Assembly: GCF_902460845.1 (NCBI RefSeq)
Contig: NZ_CABPVS010000003.1
Coordinates: 320,353-384,352 of the forward strand
Length of the DNA stretch: 64,000 nucleotides
Reading direction: 5' to 3'
From: Campylobacter concisus
Lineage (GTDB): Bacteria; Campylobacterota; Campylobacteria; Campylobacterales; Campylobacteraceae
Shown: in pieces, positions 1-8,772 of the stretch
Layout: every line of letters starts with the position of its first letter
How positions within the stretch are numbered: position 1 is the stretch's first letter
Translations under genes and position numbers: made by a program
The notes under the pieces: generated by a model
Databases searched by the model: none
Told to the model about the DNA's origin: nothing
What the model saw: only the letters and a program-made list of their open reading frames with translations

Positions 1-132
1 CTTTTTACTAAGCTGCTCGCTCATCGCTTGACTCGATCTTAGCGAGTTTTTGGAGTCTTTGATCTTCTCTTTGGTATTTGACGCAAAAGCTAAGCTAAAA
101 GCTAGCAAAAATGTAAAAATTCCTTTTCTCAT
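1..132 (-). CDS. EnvC-like murein hydrolase activator, N-terminal fragment
   Basis: Only the first 44 codons are in the window; the gene runs off the left edge. The ATG at 132 overlaps the ftsX stop (ATGA). The visible peptide has a short basic start (MRKG), a hydrophobic signal segment ending near FAS, and then a charged stretch rich in K, S, E and Q that looks like the beginning of a coiled coil. In many bacteria a periplasmic coiled-coil M23/EnvC protein is encoded next to ftsEX and is activated by FtsX to switch on septal amidases. The signal peptide and overlap are seen; the EnvC assignment rests on gene order, since the catalytic-like domain is outside the window. Confidence 0.55.
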   Translation of the reverse strand, partial: MRKGIFTFLLAFSLAFASNTKEKIKDSKNSLRSSQAMSEQLSKK

Positions 133-944
133 ATCGTGCTTTTTCTAGCCTTACTCATCACCAAACTAACAGCAAAAATACTTAAAAACATAGCCACGCC
201 AAATAAAATAAAAATATCCCTTGAAGGATCAAGGCTAGGCAATACTACATCGATGCTTGCGGCATTTTCTCTAAAAATTTCAAAACTAGGCAAGAAAAAG
301 AAAAATGCACCGACTGCAATGGTAGCAACTAGGCTATCAACCATAGCTGATTTATAAAGCATGGCTGATTTTAGCCAAAAAGGTGCTCCAAAAAGCGTCA
401 TAATCTCGATGCGCTCCCTATGCTCAAACAGCCAAATTTTAGCCTGCTTTAGCATAAGCATAAGCCCAACAACACAAAGTATCGCCATAAAAGCATACGA
501 TATGCTTTTTGCCAAATTTAGCATTTTAAAGACTTTGTCATGGGTCTTTGAAAATGTTTCAACCTTTGTGATGCCATCAAATTTTAAAAGTTTTTGCTTT
601 AGATCATCCATGTACTGCGGTGTCGGAAATTCGCTAAGTTTTAGTGAGTAAAATTTAGGTAGCGCATTTTGCAGTATGGACAAATTTTTAGCCGAGATGT
701 CATTTGAGAGGCGGTCGATGATCTTTTGCGGACTTAGTGGCTCGATGCTAGATAGATTGCTAACCACTGGCTTTAAAATAGTATCACTAAGCTCTTTACT
801 TGAAACTATGACAATGTTGTAGTCATTTCCCATGAGTCTTTCATAATCTCTCACAATCTTATCGGCAGTTAGGCTAAACTGCACTGAAAACAAAAGTGCG
901 ATTAGCGGCAGGATGAATCCAAGATGATTTTTAAGCGATCTCAT
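129..944 (-). CDS. ftsX: Cell division permease FtsX
   Basis: Membrane partner of FtsE in the ABC-type complex that couples septum constriction to peptidoglycan hydrolase activation. The protein of about 271 residues has one N-terminal membrane helix (FILPLIALLF), a periplasmic loop of roughly 120 residues, and three C-terminal helices, which is the FtsX layout. An upstream in-frame ATG at 956 exists, but the ATG at 944 has a GGAGG ribosome site six bases ahead, inside the end of ftsE, so I prefer 944. It overlaps ftsE by 14 nt and the next gene by 4 nt, which suggests translational coupling in one operon with ftsE and the EnvC-like gene. Confidence 0.88.
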   Translation of the reverse strand: MRSLKNHLGFILPLIALLFSVQFSLTADKIVRDYERLMGNDYNIVIVSSKELSDTILKPVVSNLSSIEPLSPQKIIDRLSNDISAKNLSILQNALPKFYSLKLSEFPTPQYMDDLKQKLLKFDGITKVETFSKTHDKVFKMLNLAKSISYAFMAILCVVGLMLMLKQAKIWLFEHRERIEIMTLFGAPFWLKSAMLYKSAMVDSLVATIAVGAFFFFLPSFEIFRENAASIDVVLPSLDPSRDIFILFGVAMFLSIFAVSLVMSKARKSTI

Positions 945-1602
945 GCACGCCTCCATTTTCTATTACGAAGTGGCGGTATGGGATACGAAGCGTTGATGGG
1001 ATATGATGAGTCACCACAACGACGCTTGTGCCTAAAAATTCCCTAGCTGATTTTAAAAGCGACCAGATGACGTCGCTTGAGTATTCGTCTAAATTTCCAG
1101 TTGGCTCGTCACATAAGAGCAAATTTGGATTGTGCGCTAGAGCCCTTGCCATCGCCACTCTTTGCTGCTCGCCACCGCTTAGCTCACGAGGGTATTTATC
1201 AGCTTTATGAAGCATATTTACATGTTTTAAAAGTTTAGCCACTTGCTTTTTGCTCACATTTTGATTGATGCCTTTTATGATGAGAGGCAACATAACGTTT
1301 CTTTCCACGTTCCATTCATTTATCAAGCGATAATTTTGAAATATAATGCCAACTCGCTGCCTAAGCTCACAAAGTCTTTTATCATCGATGTCGTCCATTT
1401 GTGTCATGCAGACATTTAGCTCTCCAGCAAGGGGTGAAATTTCTCCGTAAAATGATTTTAAAAGCGTGCTTTTTCCACTTCCACTCTTGCCTGTGATAAA
1501 GACAAAATCATTTGCATAAATATCTAAATTGACGCTATTAATTACGATTTCATCGCGTTCATAAGCTAGGCTCAAATTCCTTGCACTAATTATCTCTTGC
1601 AT
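931..1602 (-). CDS. ftsE: Cell division ATP-binding protein FtsE
   Basis: Cytoplasmic ABC ATPase that pairs with FtsX. All nucleotide-binding motifs are visible: Walker A (GKSGSGKST, about residue 38), Q-loop (IIFQNYRLI), signature (LSGGEQQRVAMARAL), Walker B (LLLCDEPTGNLD) and a switch histidine (VVVVTHH). At 223 residues it is a normal FtsE length. The start lies inside the 3' end of trmB (17 nt overlap), and the gene runs directly into ftsX, whose ribosome site is embedded in the last codons. The genetic context separates it from other small ABC ATPases such as LolD. Confidence 0.92.
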   Translation of the reverse strand: MQEIISARNLSLAYERDEIVINSVNLDIYANDFVFITGKSGSGKSTLLKSFYGEISPLAGELNVCMTQMDDIDDKRLCELRQRVGIIFQNYRLINEWNVERNVMLPLIIKGINQNVSKKQVAKLLKHVNMLHKADKYPRELSGGEQQRVAMARALAHNPNLLLCDEPTGNLDEYSSDVIWSLLKSAREFLGTSVVVVTHHIPSTLRIPYRHFVIENGGVHEIA

Positions 1603-2773
1603 CAGCCAAATACTCCTTCAAAAGCTCGTGTGCAGCTAAATTCTCACGAATTAAGATCGGTTTTTTTATAAAATATTCGCTTTTTTCATCGCTTATTTTG
1701 ATAAAACATTGCTCAGGTTTATTAAATGCTCCAAAAGCAACTTTTAGCAAAATTTCACCCTCGTTTATGGTGTAAATTTCTTCAAAATGTAAAAAATAAT
1801 CCTCTTTTTTGATGATGAAATTTTTGAAATTTTTAATGATATTTTTTACGCTTGTCTTTTCTTTAAAGCTAAAATCTCCAGCTAAAACACTCTCGCTACT
1901 TTCAATCTCACAAGTATAAATGACATCATAAATATCCTTATCTTGGCGTCTCCAGCGGTCTTCGTACTTACTAGTTACTTCTAAATTTCTATTTTTGAAA
2001 GCTTCTATTTTTGAGTTTGTAGGCTCTAAAAATTTACTCAAACTAAAGTCGCAATACTCCTTGCTATCAGTCCTTAGCTCAAATTTGCCGCCTACTTTTA
2101 ATATCCTCTCGCATTCAAGCGCAAACACCGATGAGACCACACGTCTATGCTCTGCTTTATCCCACGGCACTGGAAAGTGTAAAAAAACTCTATCAACTAA
2201 ATTTGATCCAACAAGCGAGAGCAAGAGCCTTGCGTCGGTATTTATAAGCCTCACGTTTTCTAAGGCATTTACCCTAGCTAACTTTGCTACTTGCTCGATA
2301 CTTGGCTTATACACCTCTATGCCTATAACTAGGGCATTTGGGTTGTTTTTAGCTTGATAAAGCAAGTGTCTGCCAGAACCAAAGCCGATCTCAATGAAAA
2401 TCTCTTTAAATTTATCTTTTAGCTCGCAAAACGCTGGCACAAATTCTTCAAGGCTTAAAATTTCACTCACTTTTTTAGTCAAATTTGTCTTTTTTACAGC
2501 AAATGCTTGGCTGATTACGTCATTGCAATTTTGCTCCTTAAAAAGCTCCAGTGCCTCTTGTAAAAGACCAACTTTAGCTGGCTTTGTAAGCTTTTCACCT
2601 TTTACGACGATGCCATTTTTACCGGGCTTTACAACTAGAAAAAAGCTCTCTTCTTCATTTTTTGTGTAGATGAGCCTCTCGTTTCGCCCATTTGCCTGCC
2701 AAAGAAATTTGACTTTGTCATTACCAAATGGAAATGAGAGCTCTTTTAAAGACGAAGCGATGAAATTTGGCAT
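1586..2773 (-). CDS. trmB: tRNA (guanine-N7-)-methyltransferase TrmB, extended form
   Basis: Makes m7G46 in the variable loop of tRNAs using SAM. The methyltransferase core occupies about residues 125-275: the SAM motif EIGFGSGRHLLYQA, the acidic strand end VIGIEVYK, and the family motif FLHFPVPWDKAEHRR (classical TrmB: FPDPWPKKRH). At 395 residues it is much longer than the usual 210-240, with an N-terminal region of about 120 residues and a C-terminal region of about 110 residues that I do not recognise; Campylobacter and Helicobacter TrmB proteins are known to be long. The ATG overlaps the stop of the upstream lipoprotein gene (TAATG), so the two are probably coupled. Confidence 0.85.
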   Translation of the reverse strand: MPNFIASSLKELSFPFGNDKVKFLWQANGRNERLIYTKNEEESFFLVVKPGKNGIVVKGEKLTKPAKVGLLQEALELFKEQNCNDVISQAFAVKKTNLTKKVSEILSLEEFVPAFCELKDKFKEIFIEIGFGSGRHLLYQAKNNPNALVIGIEVYKPSIEQVAKLARVNALENVRLINTDARLLLSLVGSNLVDRVFLHFPVPWDKAEHRRVVSSVFALECERILKVGGKFELRTDSKEYCDFSLSKFLEPTNSKIEAFKNRNLEVTSKYEDRWRRQDKDIYDVIYTCEIESSESVLAGDFSFKEKTSVKNIIKNFKNFIIKKEDYFLHFEEIYTINEGEILLKVAFGAFNKPEQCFIKISDEKSEYFIKKPILIRENLAAHELLKEYLADARDN

Positions 2774-3979
2774 TATTTTATGCTAACTTCTGCTTTTGAT
2801 GACTTATCAGAGGCGATGCCGTACTCATCGATAGCTACGACGCTGTAAGAATAGCTAGCTCCTTTTTGCACGCTATCATCTCTAAGTCCAGTACCATCTA
2901 TGCCACTAAAAATTTTCTCACTTGCACCACTTCTATAAACCGTGTACGAACTGGCTCTATCAACTGCGTTCCAGTTTACATTTACGCCGATACCATCGTA
3001 GCTAGCGCTAATATTTGGAGTCTTTGGTGCACTAAGCGTTATCCCCACGATTGGCTCTTCTTGTTTTAAACTCTCAAGGCCGTCTTTATCGACTGCTGTG
3101 ACTCTGTAATACCTCGTCGCTGCATTTGTGTTTATGAGATCCTCGTAGGTGTTGCTAGTCGTTTTTGCCAGATATGTGTAAGGCAAAATTTTACTCACTG
3201 TCCTATAAACCTTAAAATAAGCAAAATCCTCAGCCGGCGCGTAATCCCAAGTTAAAATTATCTTTTTTGGTGCATTTTTTGTTGCCTGAAGGTTTGTTAC
3301 TGATTTAGGGTAACTCCTTTGTCGTTGCACTGATATTTTGGCTTGGTTTTGAGACAACACCTGAAGAAGTTTTAACTAAAATTCTATATTCATAAGACTT
3401 ACCAGGCTTTACCTCAGTATCGATATATTCGGCATTTAGTCTGCCATTTACCTCTGCGATTTGGCTAAATTTATTAGCTCCTGCATCACTTCTTTGAATG
3501 ATATAGCTTGCCACGGTGCTATCAGGATGCGGTCTCCAGATCACTTTTACACGTCCTGGAAGCCCTGTAATAGCTTGCGAAAACGGTACTGAGTCAAGCA
3601 GTGGCTTTGTAGTTGCTGTTGCGATCGTGCCCGGTTGAGAGATGGCGTTACTTGAGTAGGTTCTCATTTGGTATGAGTAAGTTGTCTCTGGAGCTAGATC
3701 ACGATCCACATAGTGCGTAGCAAAGCGGTCTTTTATGTTTGCAACTAGTTGCATTTTTGAGTTTGCATCATTTGGATTTGAGCGGTAAAGATAGTAGCCA
3801 ACGACGCTCTCATCGGTTACTGGATTCCACTCGAAGCCAACTTCTGTCATATCTGAAATAGTTTTTAAACTTGTAATCGTAGGCAGTGACATACTTTGCT
3901 GAGTCGGTACGCTAGAGCCGCATCCCGCTAAGAAAGCTGCTAAAAATGGTGTCAATATGCGTAGGGCAAATTTTTTCAT
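2773..3979 (-). pseudogene. Fibronectin type III repeat lipoprotein, broken by a frameshift
   Basis: Two overlapping reading frames together encode one lipoprotein of about 400 residues. The 5' part (3979-3305) has a lipoprotein signal peptide ending in the lipobox LAGC, then two FN3-like domains, and stops at TAA 3307-3305 right after TTKELP. The 3' part continues in the next frame with PKSVTNLQA and two more FN3 domains, ending at 2773. Removing one base of the CCC run (plus-strand GGG 3308-3310) joins them as TTKELPKSVTNLQ. The ATG at 3979 has AAGGAG seven bases upstream. Likely role if intact: surface or periplasmic lipoprotein of unknown binding partner. A sequencing error in this strain is as possible as a true mutation. 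Confidence 0.8.
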
Positions 3980-4889
3980 CAAAGATCTCCTTGGGAATTT
4001 TTTTGTAAATTATCTGGTTAAAGTCATCATACGTTTTTGCGGTAAATTCTACCCTTTTGCCAGTTCTTGGATGGATAAAATAAAGCATATAAGCGTGAAG
4101 CATAACCCTGCTTATTTTATCGCCTTGGCTCTTAAATCCGTATAAATCATCGCCTAAAATGTGGCGATTTATGCTAGCAAGATGCACTCTGATCTGGTGC
4201 GTCCTGCCTGTAAAAAGCTTTGCTGCTATCAAATTTACCCCGCCTTCGCTTAGCAAATTTACAAAGGCACTTTTTGCAAATTTAGCGTCCGCGACGATCG
4301 CTTTTTTTAGGCGGTTGTTTGGATTTCTGCCGATTGGCTTGTCGATGATGATGTCTTCTTTTAGGGGCAAGTCGGTGAGCGCTAGATAAATCCTCCCCAT
4401 GCTCTTATCGCTTAGCTGCTCGCTAAGTTTGGCGTGGGCGAAGTTGTTTTTAGCAACGACGATAGCGCCGCTCGTGCCCTTATCTAGGCGGTGAACTATG
4501 CCAGCTCTTACGTCGCCATTTAAATTTGAGAGCATAAATCCTTTTTTATTTAGCCACTCAACAAGTGTTGCCTCTTTGACGCTTGGGGCTTGATGAACGA
4601 CGATTTGAGGAGGCTTATTTAACACTATTAGATCATCATCTTCGTAGATTATTGGTATATCAAAATTTACTTCGTACTCGTTTTGCACCTCTTTTTTTGG
4701 AGCAAAATTTATACAAATTTCATCATTTTCGCTTAAAACAAAACTTGGTTTTGAGACTGGTTTTAAATTTACGCTTACGAGAGAATCTTTTATCAAATTT
4801 AAAGCTTGATTGCGTGAAATTTGAAGCTCCTGCGCTACTGCTACGTCGAGCCTAGAGCTATTTAAAACATTAAATTTAACCAAAATCAA
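3912..4889 (-). CDS. RluD-family 23S rRNA pseudouridine synthase
   Basis: Converts specific uridines of 23S rRNA to pseudouridine. An N-terminal S4-like RNA-binding region (about residues 12-60) precedes the RluA/RluD catalytic domain. The catalytic Asp lies in the motif GIVHRLDKGTSG, and the second family motif GRTHQIRVHLA is present. The 325 residues fit the RluD class. The first possible start is TTG 4889; another TTG at 4883 has an AAGG eight bases upstream and may be the real one. The 3' end overlaps the lipoprotein gene by about 70 nt, which is long but keeps both frames intact. I do not assign the exact target uridines. Confidence 0.85.
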   Translation of the reverse strand: MILVKFNVLNSSRLDVAVAQELQISRNQALNLIKDSLVSVNLKPVSKPSFVLSENDEICINFAPKKEVQNEYEVNFDIPIIYEDDDLIVLNKPPQIVVHQAPSVKEATLVEWLNKKGFMLSNLNGDVRAGIVHRLDKGTSGAIVVAKNNFAHAKLSEQLSDKSMGRIYLALTDLPLKEDIIIDKPIGRNPNNRLKKAIVADAKFAKSAFVNLLSEGGVNLIAAKLFTGRTHQIRVHLASINRHILGDDLYGFKSQGDKISRVMLHAYMLYFIHPRTGKRVEFTAKTYDDFNQIIYKKIPKEIFDEKICPTHIDTIFSSFLSGMRL

Positions 4890-4903
4890 AGCCTTGTTTG
4901 TGA

Positions 4904-4909
4904 TATAAT
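4904..4909 (+). promoter_or_regulatory. Probable -10 box of the rodA promoter
   Basis: A perfect TATAAT preceded by TGTGA lies 27 nt before the rodA start, in the 46 nt gap between the divergent rluD-type gene and rodA. Campylobacter sigma-70 promoters depend mainly on an extended -10 with no strong -35, and this fits. Start of transcription would be near 4916. Confidence 0.55.
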
Positions 4910-4935
4910 CTAGCCCAAAAATTAAGGTTTGCTTC

Positions 4936-6042
4936 TTGATAAAACTAGATCGGCGTATTTTAACACATTTTGATTTTATTCAGCCGTTTTTAATAATCCC
5001 AATCATAGCCATCTCTTACATCCTAGTTTCCGAAGCAAACGACGTCTTAGCAAACAAACAGCTTGTATATTTTGGTATCGGATTTGTTTCATTTTGTGTC
5101 GCATTTTTGTTGCCCATTAGGCGTATAGACTGGATTATTCCGATGTTTTACTGGGTCTGCATCGTGCTACTTTTAAGCGTCGATCTCTTTGGAGTTAGTA
5201 AGCTTGGAGCGAAACGCTGGCTAGAAATTCCATTTGTTCACTTCACACTTCAGCCATCAGAACTGATGAAACCAGCCTTTTTACTAATGCTAGCCTATCT
5301 CATCAAACAACGTCCTCCAGAAGCTAATGGATACGGATTAAAAGATTTTTTAAGACTTAGCTTTTACATACTTTTGCCATTTGCGCTAATTATGAAAGAG
5401 CCTGATCTTGGTACCGCACTCATACTTTTAATAGTTGGCTACACCATCCTTTTTGTCATCGGCGTAAATAAGAAAATTTGGATCACTATCATCCTTGCGA
5501 TAGGCTTTTTGGCGCCGGTTTTGTATGAAAATTTACATGACTATCAAAAAAAGAGGATCCACGATTTTATCGCTGAAGAGCCAAGCTATCACGTCAAACA
5601 AAGTATCATCGCCATAGGCAGCGGCGGACTAAAGGGCAAGCCAAAAGATGAGGCGACGCAGACACACTTTAAATTTTTGCCAATCGCCACTAGTGACTTC
5701 ATCTTTGCCTACAATATCGAGCGTTTTGGCTTTTATGGTGGATTATTTCTACTTGGGCTTTATGGAGCACTTATAACACATCTTTTAAGTTTAAATTACG
5801 GCCTAAAAAATGACTATTTTACACAAGTTACCACCACGGGGATTGCTGCACTTATTTTCGTTTATGTGGGTGTAAATGTCTCGATGACGATCGGTTTTGC
5901 ACCAGTTGTGGGCGTACCACTGCCATTTTTTAGTTACGGTGGAAGCAGCTTTGTTACATTTATGGTGCTTTTTGGAATTTTGCAAAATTTGCTAACTTTT
6001 AGATTTGATAGAACTTATAGCTTTATAAAAATTCACTTCTAA
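4936..6042 (+). CDS. rodA: Rod shape-determining peptidoglycan glycosyltransferase RodA
   Basis: SEDS-family membrane glycosyltransferase that polymerises lipid II for cell elongation with a class B PBP. The 368 residues hold about ten membrane helices and SEDS landmarks: FTLQPSELMKPAFLL, KEPDLGTALI with the catalytic-type Asp, SGGLKGKP, and the C-terminal GVPLPFFSYGGSS. RodA is preferred over FtsW because of the length and the absence of an FtsW-type N-terminal extension. The start is TTG at 4936 with AAGG upstream; no ATG fits in frame nearby. It is a single gene flanked by a divergent gene on the left and a convergent one on the right. Confidence 0.88.
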   Translation: MIKLDRRILTHFDFIQPFLIIPIIAISYILVSEANDVLANKQLVYFGIGFVSFCVAFLLPIRRIDWIIPMFYWVCIVLLLSVDLFGVSKLGAKRWLEIPFVHFTLQPSELMKPAFLLMLAYLIKQRPPEANGYGLKDFLRLSFYILLPFALIMKEPDLGTALILLIVGYTILFVIGVNKKIWITIILAIGFLAPVLYENLHDYQKKRIHDFIAEEPSYHVKQSIIAIGSGGLKGKPKDEATQTHFKFLPIATSDFIFAYNIERFGFYGGLFLLGLYGALITHLLSLNYGLKNDYFTQVTTTGIAALIFVYVGVNVSMTIGFAPVVGVPLPFFSYGGSSFVTFMVLFGILQNLLTFRFDRTYSFIKIHF

Positions 6043-6079
6043 AATTTTCTCCACAAATATCAAGCATATAGTTTTTGCT

Positions 6080-7357
6080 CTATCCTTCTTTGTGCTTTTT
6101 GATGCAAGATTTTATGGCATTTATAAGATATTTTATATCCTCTTTTGTATGTGTGTAGTGAATGCTAACACGTACCCAGCCAGGCTTTGCTTCAAAAATG
6201 GTATTATCTTTTAAATTAAGCAGATCATGTCCATACGGCCCAGCGCAATCACAGCCTGCACGCGTTTGTATACCAAAATCACTACTTAAACTAGCAGCAA
6301 AATCATAAGGCGAAATGCCTTTTACATTAAATGCAAAAATAGGCAATCTGTCTAAATTTTCAGGGCAATAATTTATCACCTCATCTATCTTTTCTAGTTC
6401 TTTACAAAACATCTCGCCCAGCTCACATTCAGCCTCTTTTATCTTATTAAGTCCGATTTCATTTCTTAGCTTATAGGCTAAATTTGCACGGATTAGCTGC
6501 ATTATCGGTGGCGTGCCACCCTCTTCTAAATTTTCAACTTCATTAGTAAAAATATGTGATGTCCTGCTTACGTATTTGACTGTGCCTCCTGCTGCAAATG
6601 TAGGCAAATTTTTACAAAGCTCTTTTTTGATAGCCAAAAGCCCGCAACTCCCAACTCCGCCAAGCAGCTTGTGAGGCGAAAGAAACAGTGCGTCAAAATA
6701 TCTGCAATCAACATTTTCATAAGCACTAAGAGTGGCCACATCAAGAGCCAAAATGCCATTATATTTTTTAATCAGCGAGTAAATTTTTTTATAATCAGTT
6801 TTAATGCCAGTGACATTTGAGGCGGCGCTAAAGCTAGCTATTATCTTTCTTTTTGCATTTTGCTTTAATGTATTCTCAAGCATCGCATAGTCTATCTCAT
6901 TATTTTCATCAAGCTCTATACGTTTTATATCACAAAGCCCTTCTCTTAAGCTAACTTCAACAGAGTGATGCTCATAAGGGCCAATGATCGCTAGTGGCAA
7001 GTTTAATTTTCTTAAATTTGCTTCACCGATCAAGGCTCTTGTAGCTGGTGAGATATAAATTCCCATTATTTCCTGAAATTTCTTTATCGCAGCCGTTGCT
7101 CCTTGACCAGTCGCAATAAGATAAAAACTATCATCAAGACCTAATAAGCCTTTTAGCTCAGCCCTTGCATTCTCATAGCATTTTTGCGTTAGCACTGCGC
7201 TTGAACTACTATCTGAGTGAGTGTTTGCGTAGGTTTTTAAAAATTTTAAAATTTCATCTTCAATGGGCTTGTAAGCAAGACCTGAAGCCGTGTAGTCAAA
7301 ATAGTAAAGACCATCTTTTAAAATGATATTTTTTCTTACTTCATCGATATTTAGCAA
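6080..7357 (-). CDS. Class V aminotransferase / cysteine-desulfurase-like protein, copy A
   Basis: PLP enzyme of the fold-type I class V family (COG0520-like). Visible features: EHH motif near residue 130 that stacks on PLP, the Asp of LALDVATLSAY (about 206), the PLP lysine in LSPHKLLGG (K230), and a C-terminal loop TRAGCDCAGPYGHD with cysteines at about 369 and 371, in the region where IscS/SufS enzymes carry the persulfide cysteine. It starts at TTG 7357 with AAAGGA upstream. It is last in the probable operon copy B-thiD-thiE-copy A and is clearly a paralogue of copy B, with long stretches nearly identical. Substrate is unknown; sulfur release from cysteine is plausible but unproven. Confidence 0.75.
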   Translation of the reverse strand: MLNIDEVRKNIILKDGLYYFDYTASGLAYKPIEDEILKFLKTYANTHSDSSSSAVLTQKCYENARAELKGLLGLDDSFYLIATGQGATAAIKKFQEIMGIYISPATRALIGEANLRKLNLPLAIIGPYEHHSVEVSLREGLCDIKRIELDENNEIDYAMLENTLKQNAKRKIIASFSAASNVTGIKTDYKKIYSLIKKYNGILALDVATLSAYENVDCRYFDALFLSPHKLLGGVGSCGLLAIKKELCKNLPTFAAGGTVKYVSRTSHIFTNEVENLEEGGTPPIMQLIRANLAYKLRNEIGLNKIKEAECELGEMFCKELEKIDEVINYCPENLDRLPIFAFNVKGISPYDFAASLSSDFGIQTRAGCDCAGPYGHDLLNLKDNTIFEAKPGWVRVSIHYTHTKEDIKYLINAIKSCIKKHKEG

Positions 7358-7427
7358 TGTTTTCCTTTTATTTAAAGCAGGGATTATAATTAAATTTTCA
7401 TAAAAAAGCTTGCAAAATAAGCATCTT

Positions 7428-8033
7428 TTAAAGCAATAAATTTCTTTGTAAATTTTCTATATTTTTCTTTATCGTGCCATCTTTATAGATAGCAGATATT
7501 AAGGCGATTATGTCTGGATTTACTCTAGCGACACTTGCAATGTTGCTAGAGTTTATGCCTCCTATGACACACACATTCATTCCCATTTCTTTTGCTTGTG
7601 ATATGGTTTGGGCCTTGCAAAGTGGCGCATTTGGTTTTGTTGGGCTTTTAAACATCGCTCCAAAAGCCACATAGCTAGCACCATTTTGTTTTGCCCTAAG
7701 GGCAAGCTCCAAGCTATCATAGCAGCTAACTCCCACGTAAGCATCATCTCCTAAAATTTCAAACGCTTCTTTTATACTCGCATCATCTTTTCCCAAATGC
7801 ACGGACTTTGCCCCTATATGAGCAGCAAATAAAATATCATCATTTACGATAAATCTGGCTCCAAATTTTTCGCATAAGTTGAAAATTTCACTAGCTAGCC
7901 TCTCATATTTGGGTATTTTTTTAGAGCGAAATTGAAAAAATTTTACCCCACACTCTAAAATTTCTTTAGTGTATTGCAAGGCTAAATTTTCAGGCATCAA
8001 CACATCGTCGCTAATCGCATAAATTTCAATCAC
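7428..8033 (-). CDS. thiE: Thiamine-phosphate synthase ThiE
   Basis: Joins HMP-pyrophosphate and thiazole phosphate to thiamine phosphate. The TIM-barrel signatures are present: FQFRSKK near residue 35, FIVNDD about 62-67, HLGKDD, VGVSCYDS, AFGAMFKSPTKP (pyrophosphate loop) and VIGGI. At 201 residues it is of normal length. The start is GTG 8033, sitting within the last codons of thiD, so translation is probably coupled. There is a 70 nt gap to the downstream class V aminotransferase gene. Confidence 0.9.
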   Translation of the reverse strand: MIEIYAISDDVLMPENLALQYTKEILECGVKFFQFRSKKIPKYERLASEIFNLCEKFGARFIVNDDILFAAHIGAKSVHLGKDDASIKEAFEILGDDAYVGVSCYDSLELALRAKQNGASYVAFGAMFKSPTKPNAPLCKAQTISQAKEMGMNVCVIGGINSSNIASVARVNPDIIALISAIYKDGTIKKNIENLQRNLLL

Positions 8034-8772
8034 TTATGCCAACTTTATGATTTAGTAGACGTTTGCCAAATTTTGTCGTAATTGCATTTTTAATAGCATT
8101 TAAAATGTATTTTTTGGCTAGTTTTATGGCCTCTTCTTTTGTGTGTCCATTTGCCAGCAAGCAAGCCAGCGCACTTGCAAAGCTACATCCAGCCCCGTGC
8201 ATGATCTCTGGTTTTATTAGTGGCTCTTTAAATTTAATTACGTCACCATTTTTTTTAAAAAGAGTATCTTCACAAATTTCTGCAACCATGCTTCGCTTTA
8301 AGATCATATCGCAAGGTAAATTTTTACTATCAAGTTTCAAAACTTTGGCTTCATCGATATTTGGCGTGATAATGTCTGCAAATTTAAAAAGCTCTTTTAA
8401 GCTTGCTATCGCATCATCCTCAAGAAGCTTTGAGCCTGATTTTGCTACGCAAACTGGATCTATTACTATTTTAATGCCTTGCTTATAAAATTTTTCAAGC
8501 CAAGCACCAACGCAAGATATAAGCTCTTTATTAAAAAGCATACCAACCTTTATGGCATCTATGTTTAGCTCTTCGTCTACCATTTTGATCTGTTCATTTA
8601 GATTTGTAACATTTGTTGCAAAGATATTGCTAACGCCATTTGTATTTTGTGCCGTAAGAGCCGTGATAGCTGTCGCTGCGTAGCAAGAAAATGCCTCGCA
8701 TGTCTTAATATCAGCCTGCACGCCAGCACCACCAACACTATCACTTCCTGCAATGATTAATATATTTTTCAT
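8026..8772 (-). CDS. thiD: Hydroxymethylpyrimidine (phosphate) kinase ThiD
   Basis: Phosphorylates HMP and HMP-phosphate in thiamine synthesis. It has the ribokinase-like N-terminal motif IAGSDSVGGAGVQADIKT, the conserved QNTNGV segment, and the C-terminal anion hole MHGAGCSFASALA. The 248 residues fit the family. The ATG overlaps the stop of copy B by four bases, and its own end overlaps the thiE start, so the three genes form a tight operon. No TPP riboswitch is visible before the operon at 10101-10210. Confidence 0.9.
   Translation of the reverse strand: MKNILIIAGSDSVGGAGVQADIKTCEAFSCYAATAITALTAQNTNGVSNIFATNVTNLNEQIKMVDEELNIDAIKVGMLFNKELISCVGAWLEKFYKQGIKIVIDPVCVAKSGSKLLEDDAIASLKELFKFADIITPNIDEAKVLKLDSKNLPCDMILKRSMVAEICEDTLFKKNGDVIKFKEPLIKPEIMHGAGCSFASALACLLANGHTKEEAIKLAKKYILNAIKNAITTKFGKRLLNHKVGISD

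Noticed and set aside
8063-8488. 141-codon antisense frame within thiD (and 15920-16345 within dnaE)
   Set aside because: Serine/leucine-rich shadows of core genes with no independent evidence.
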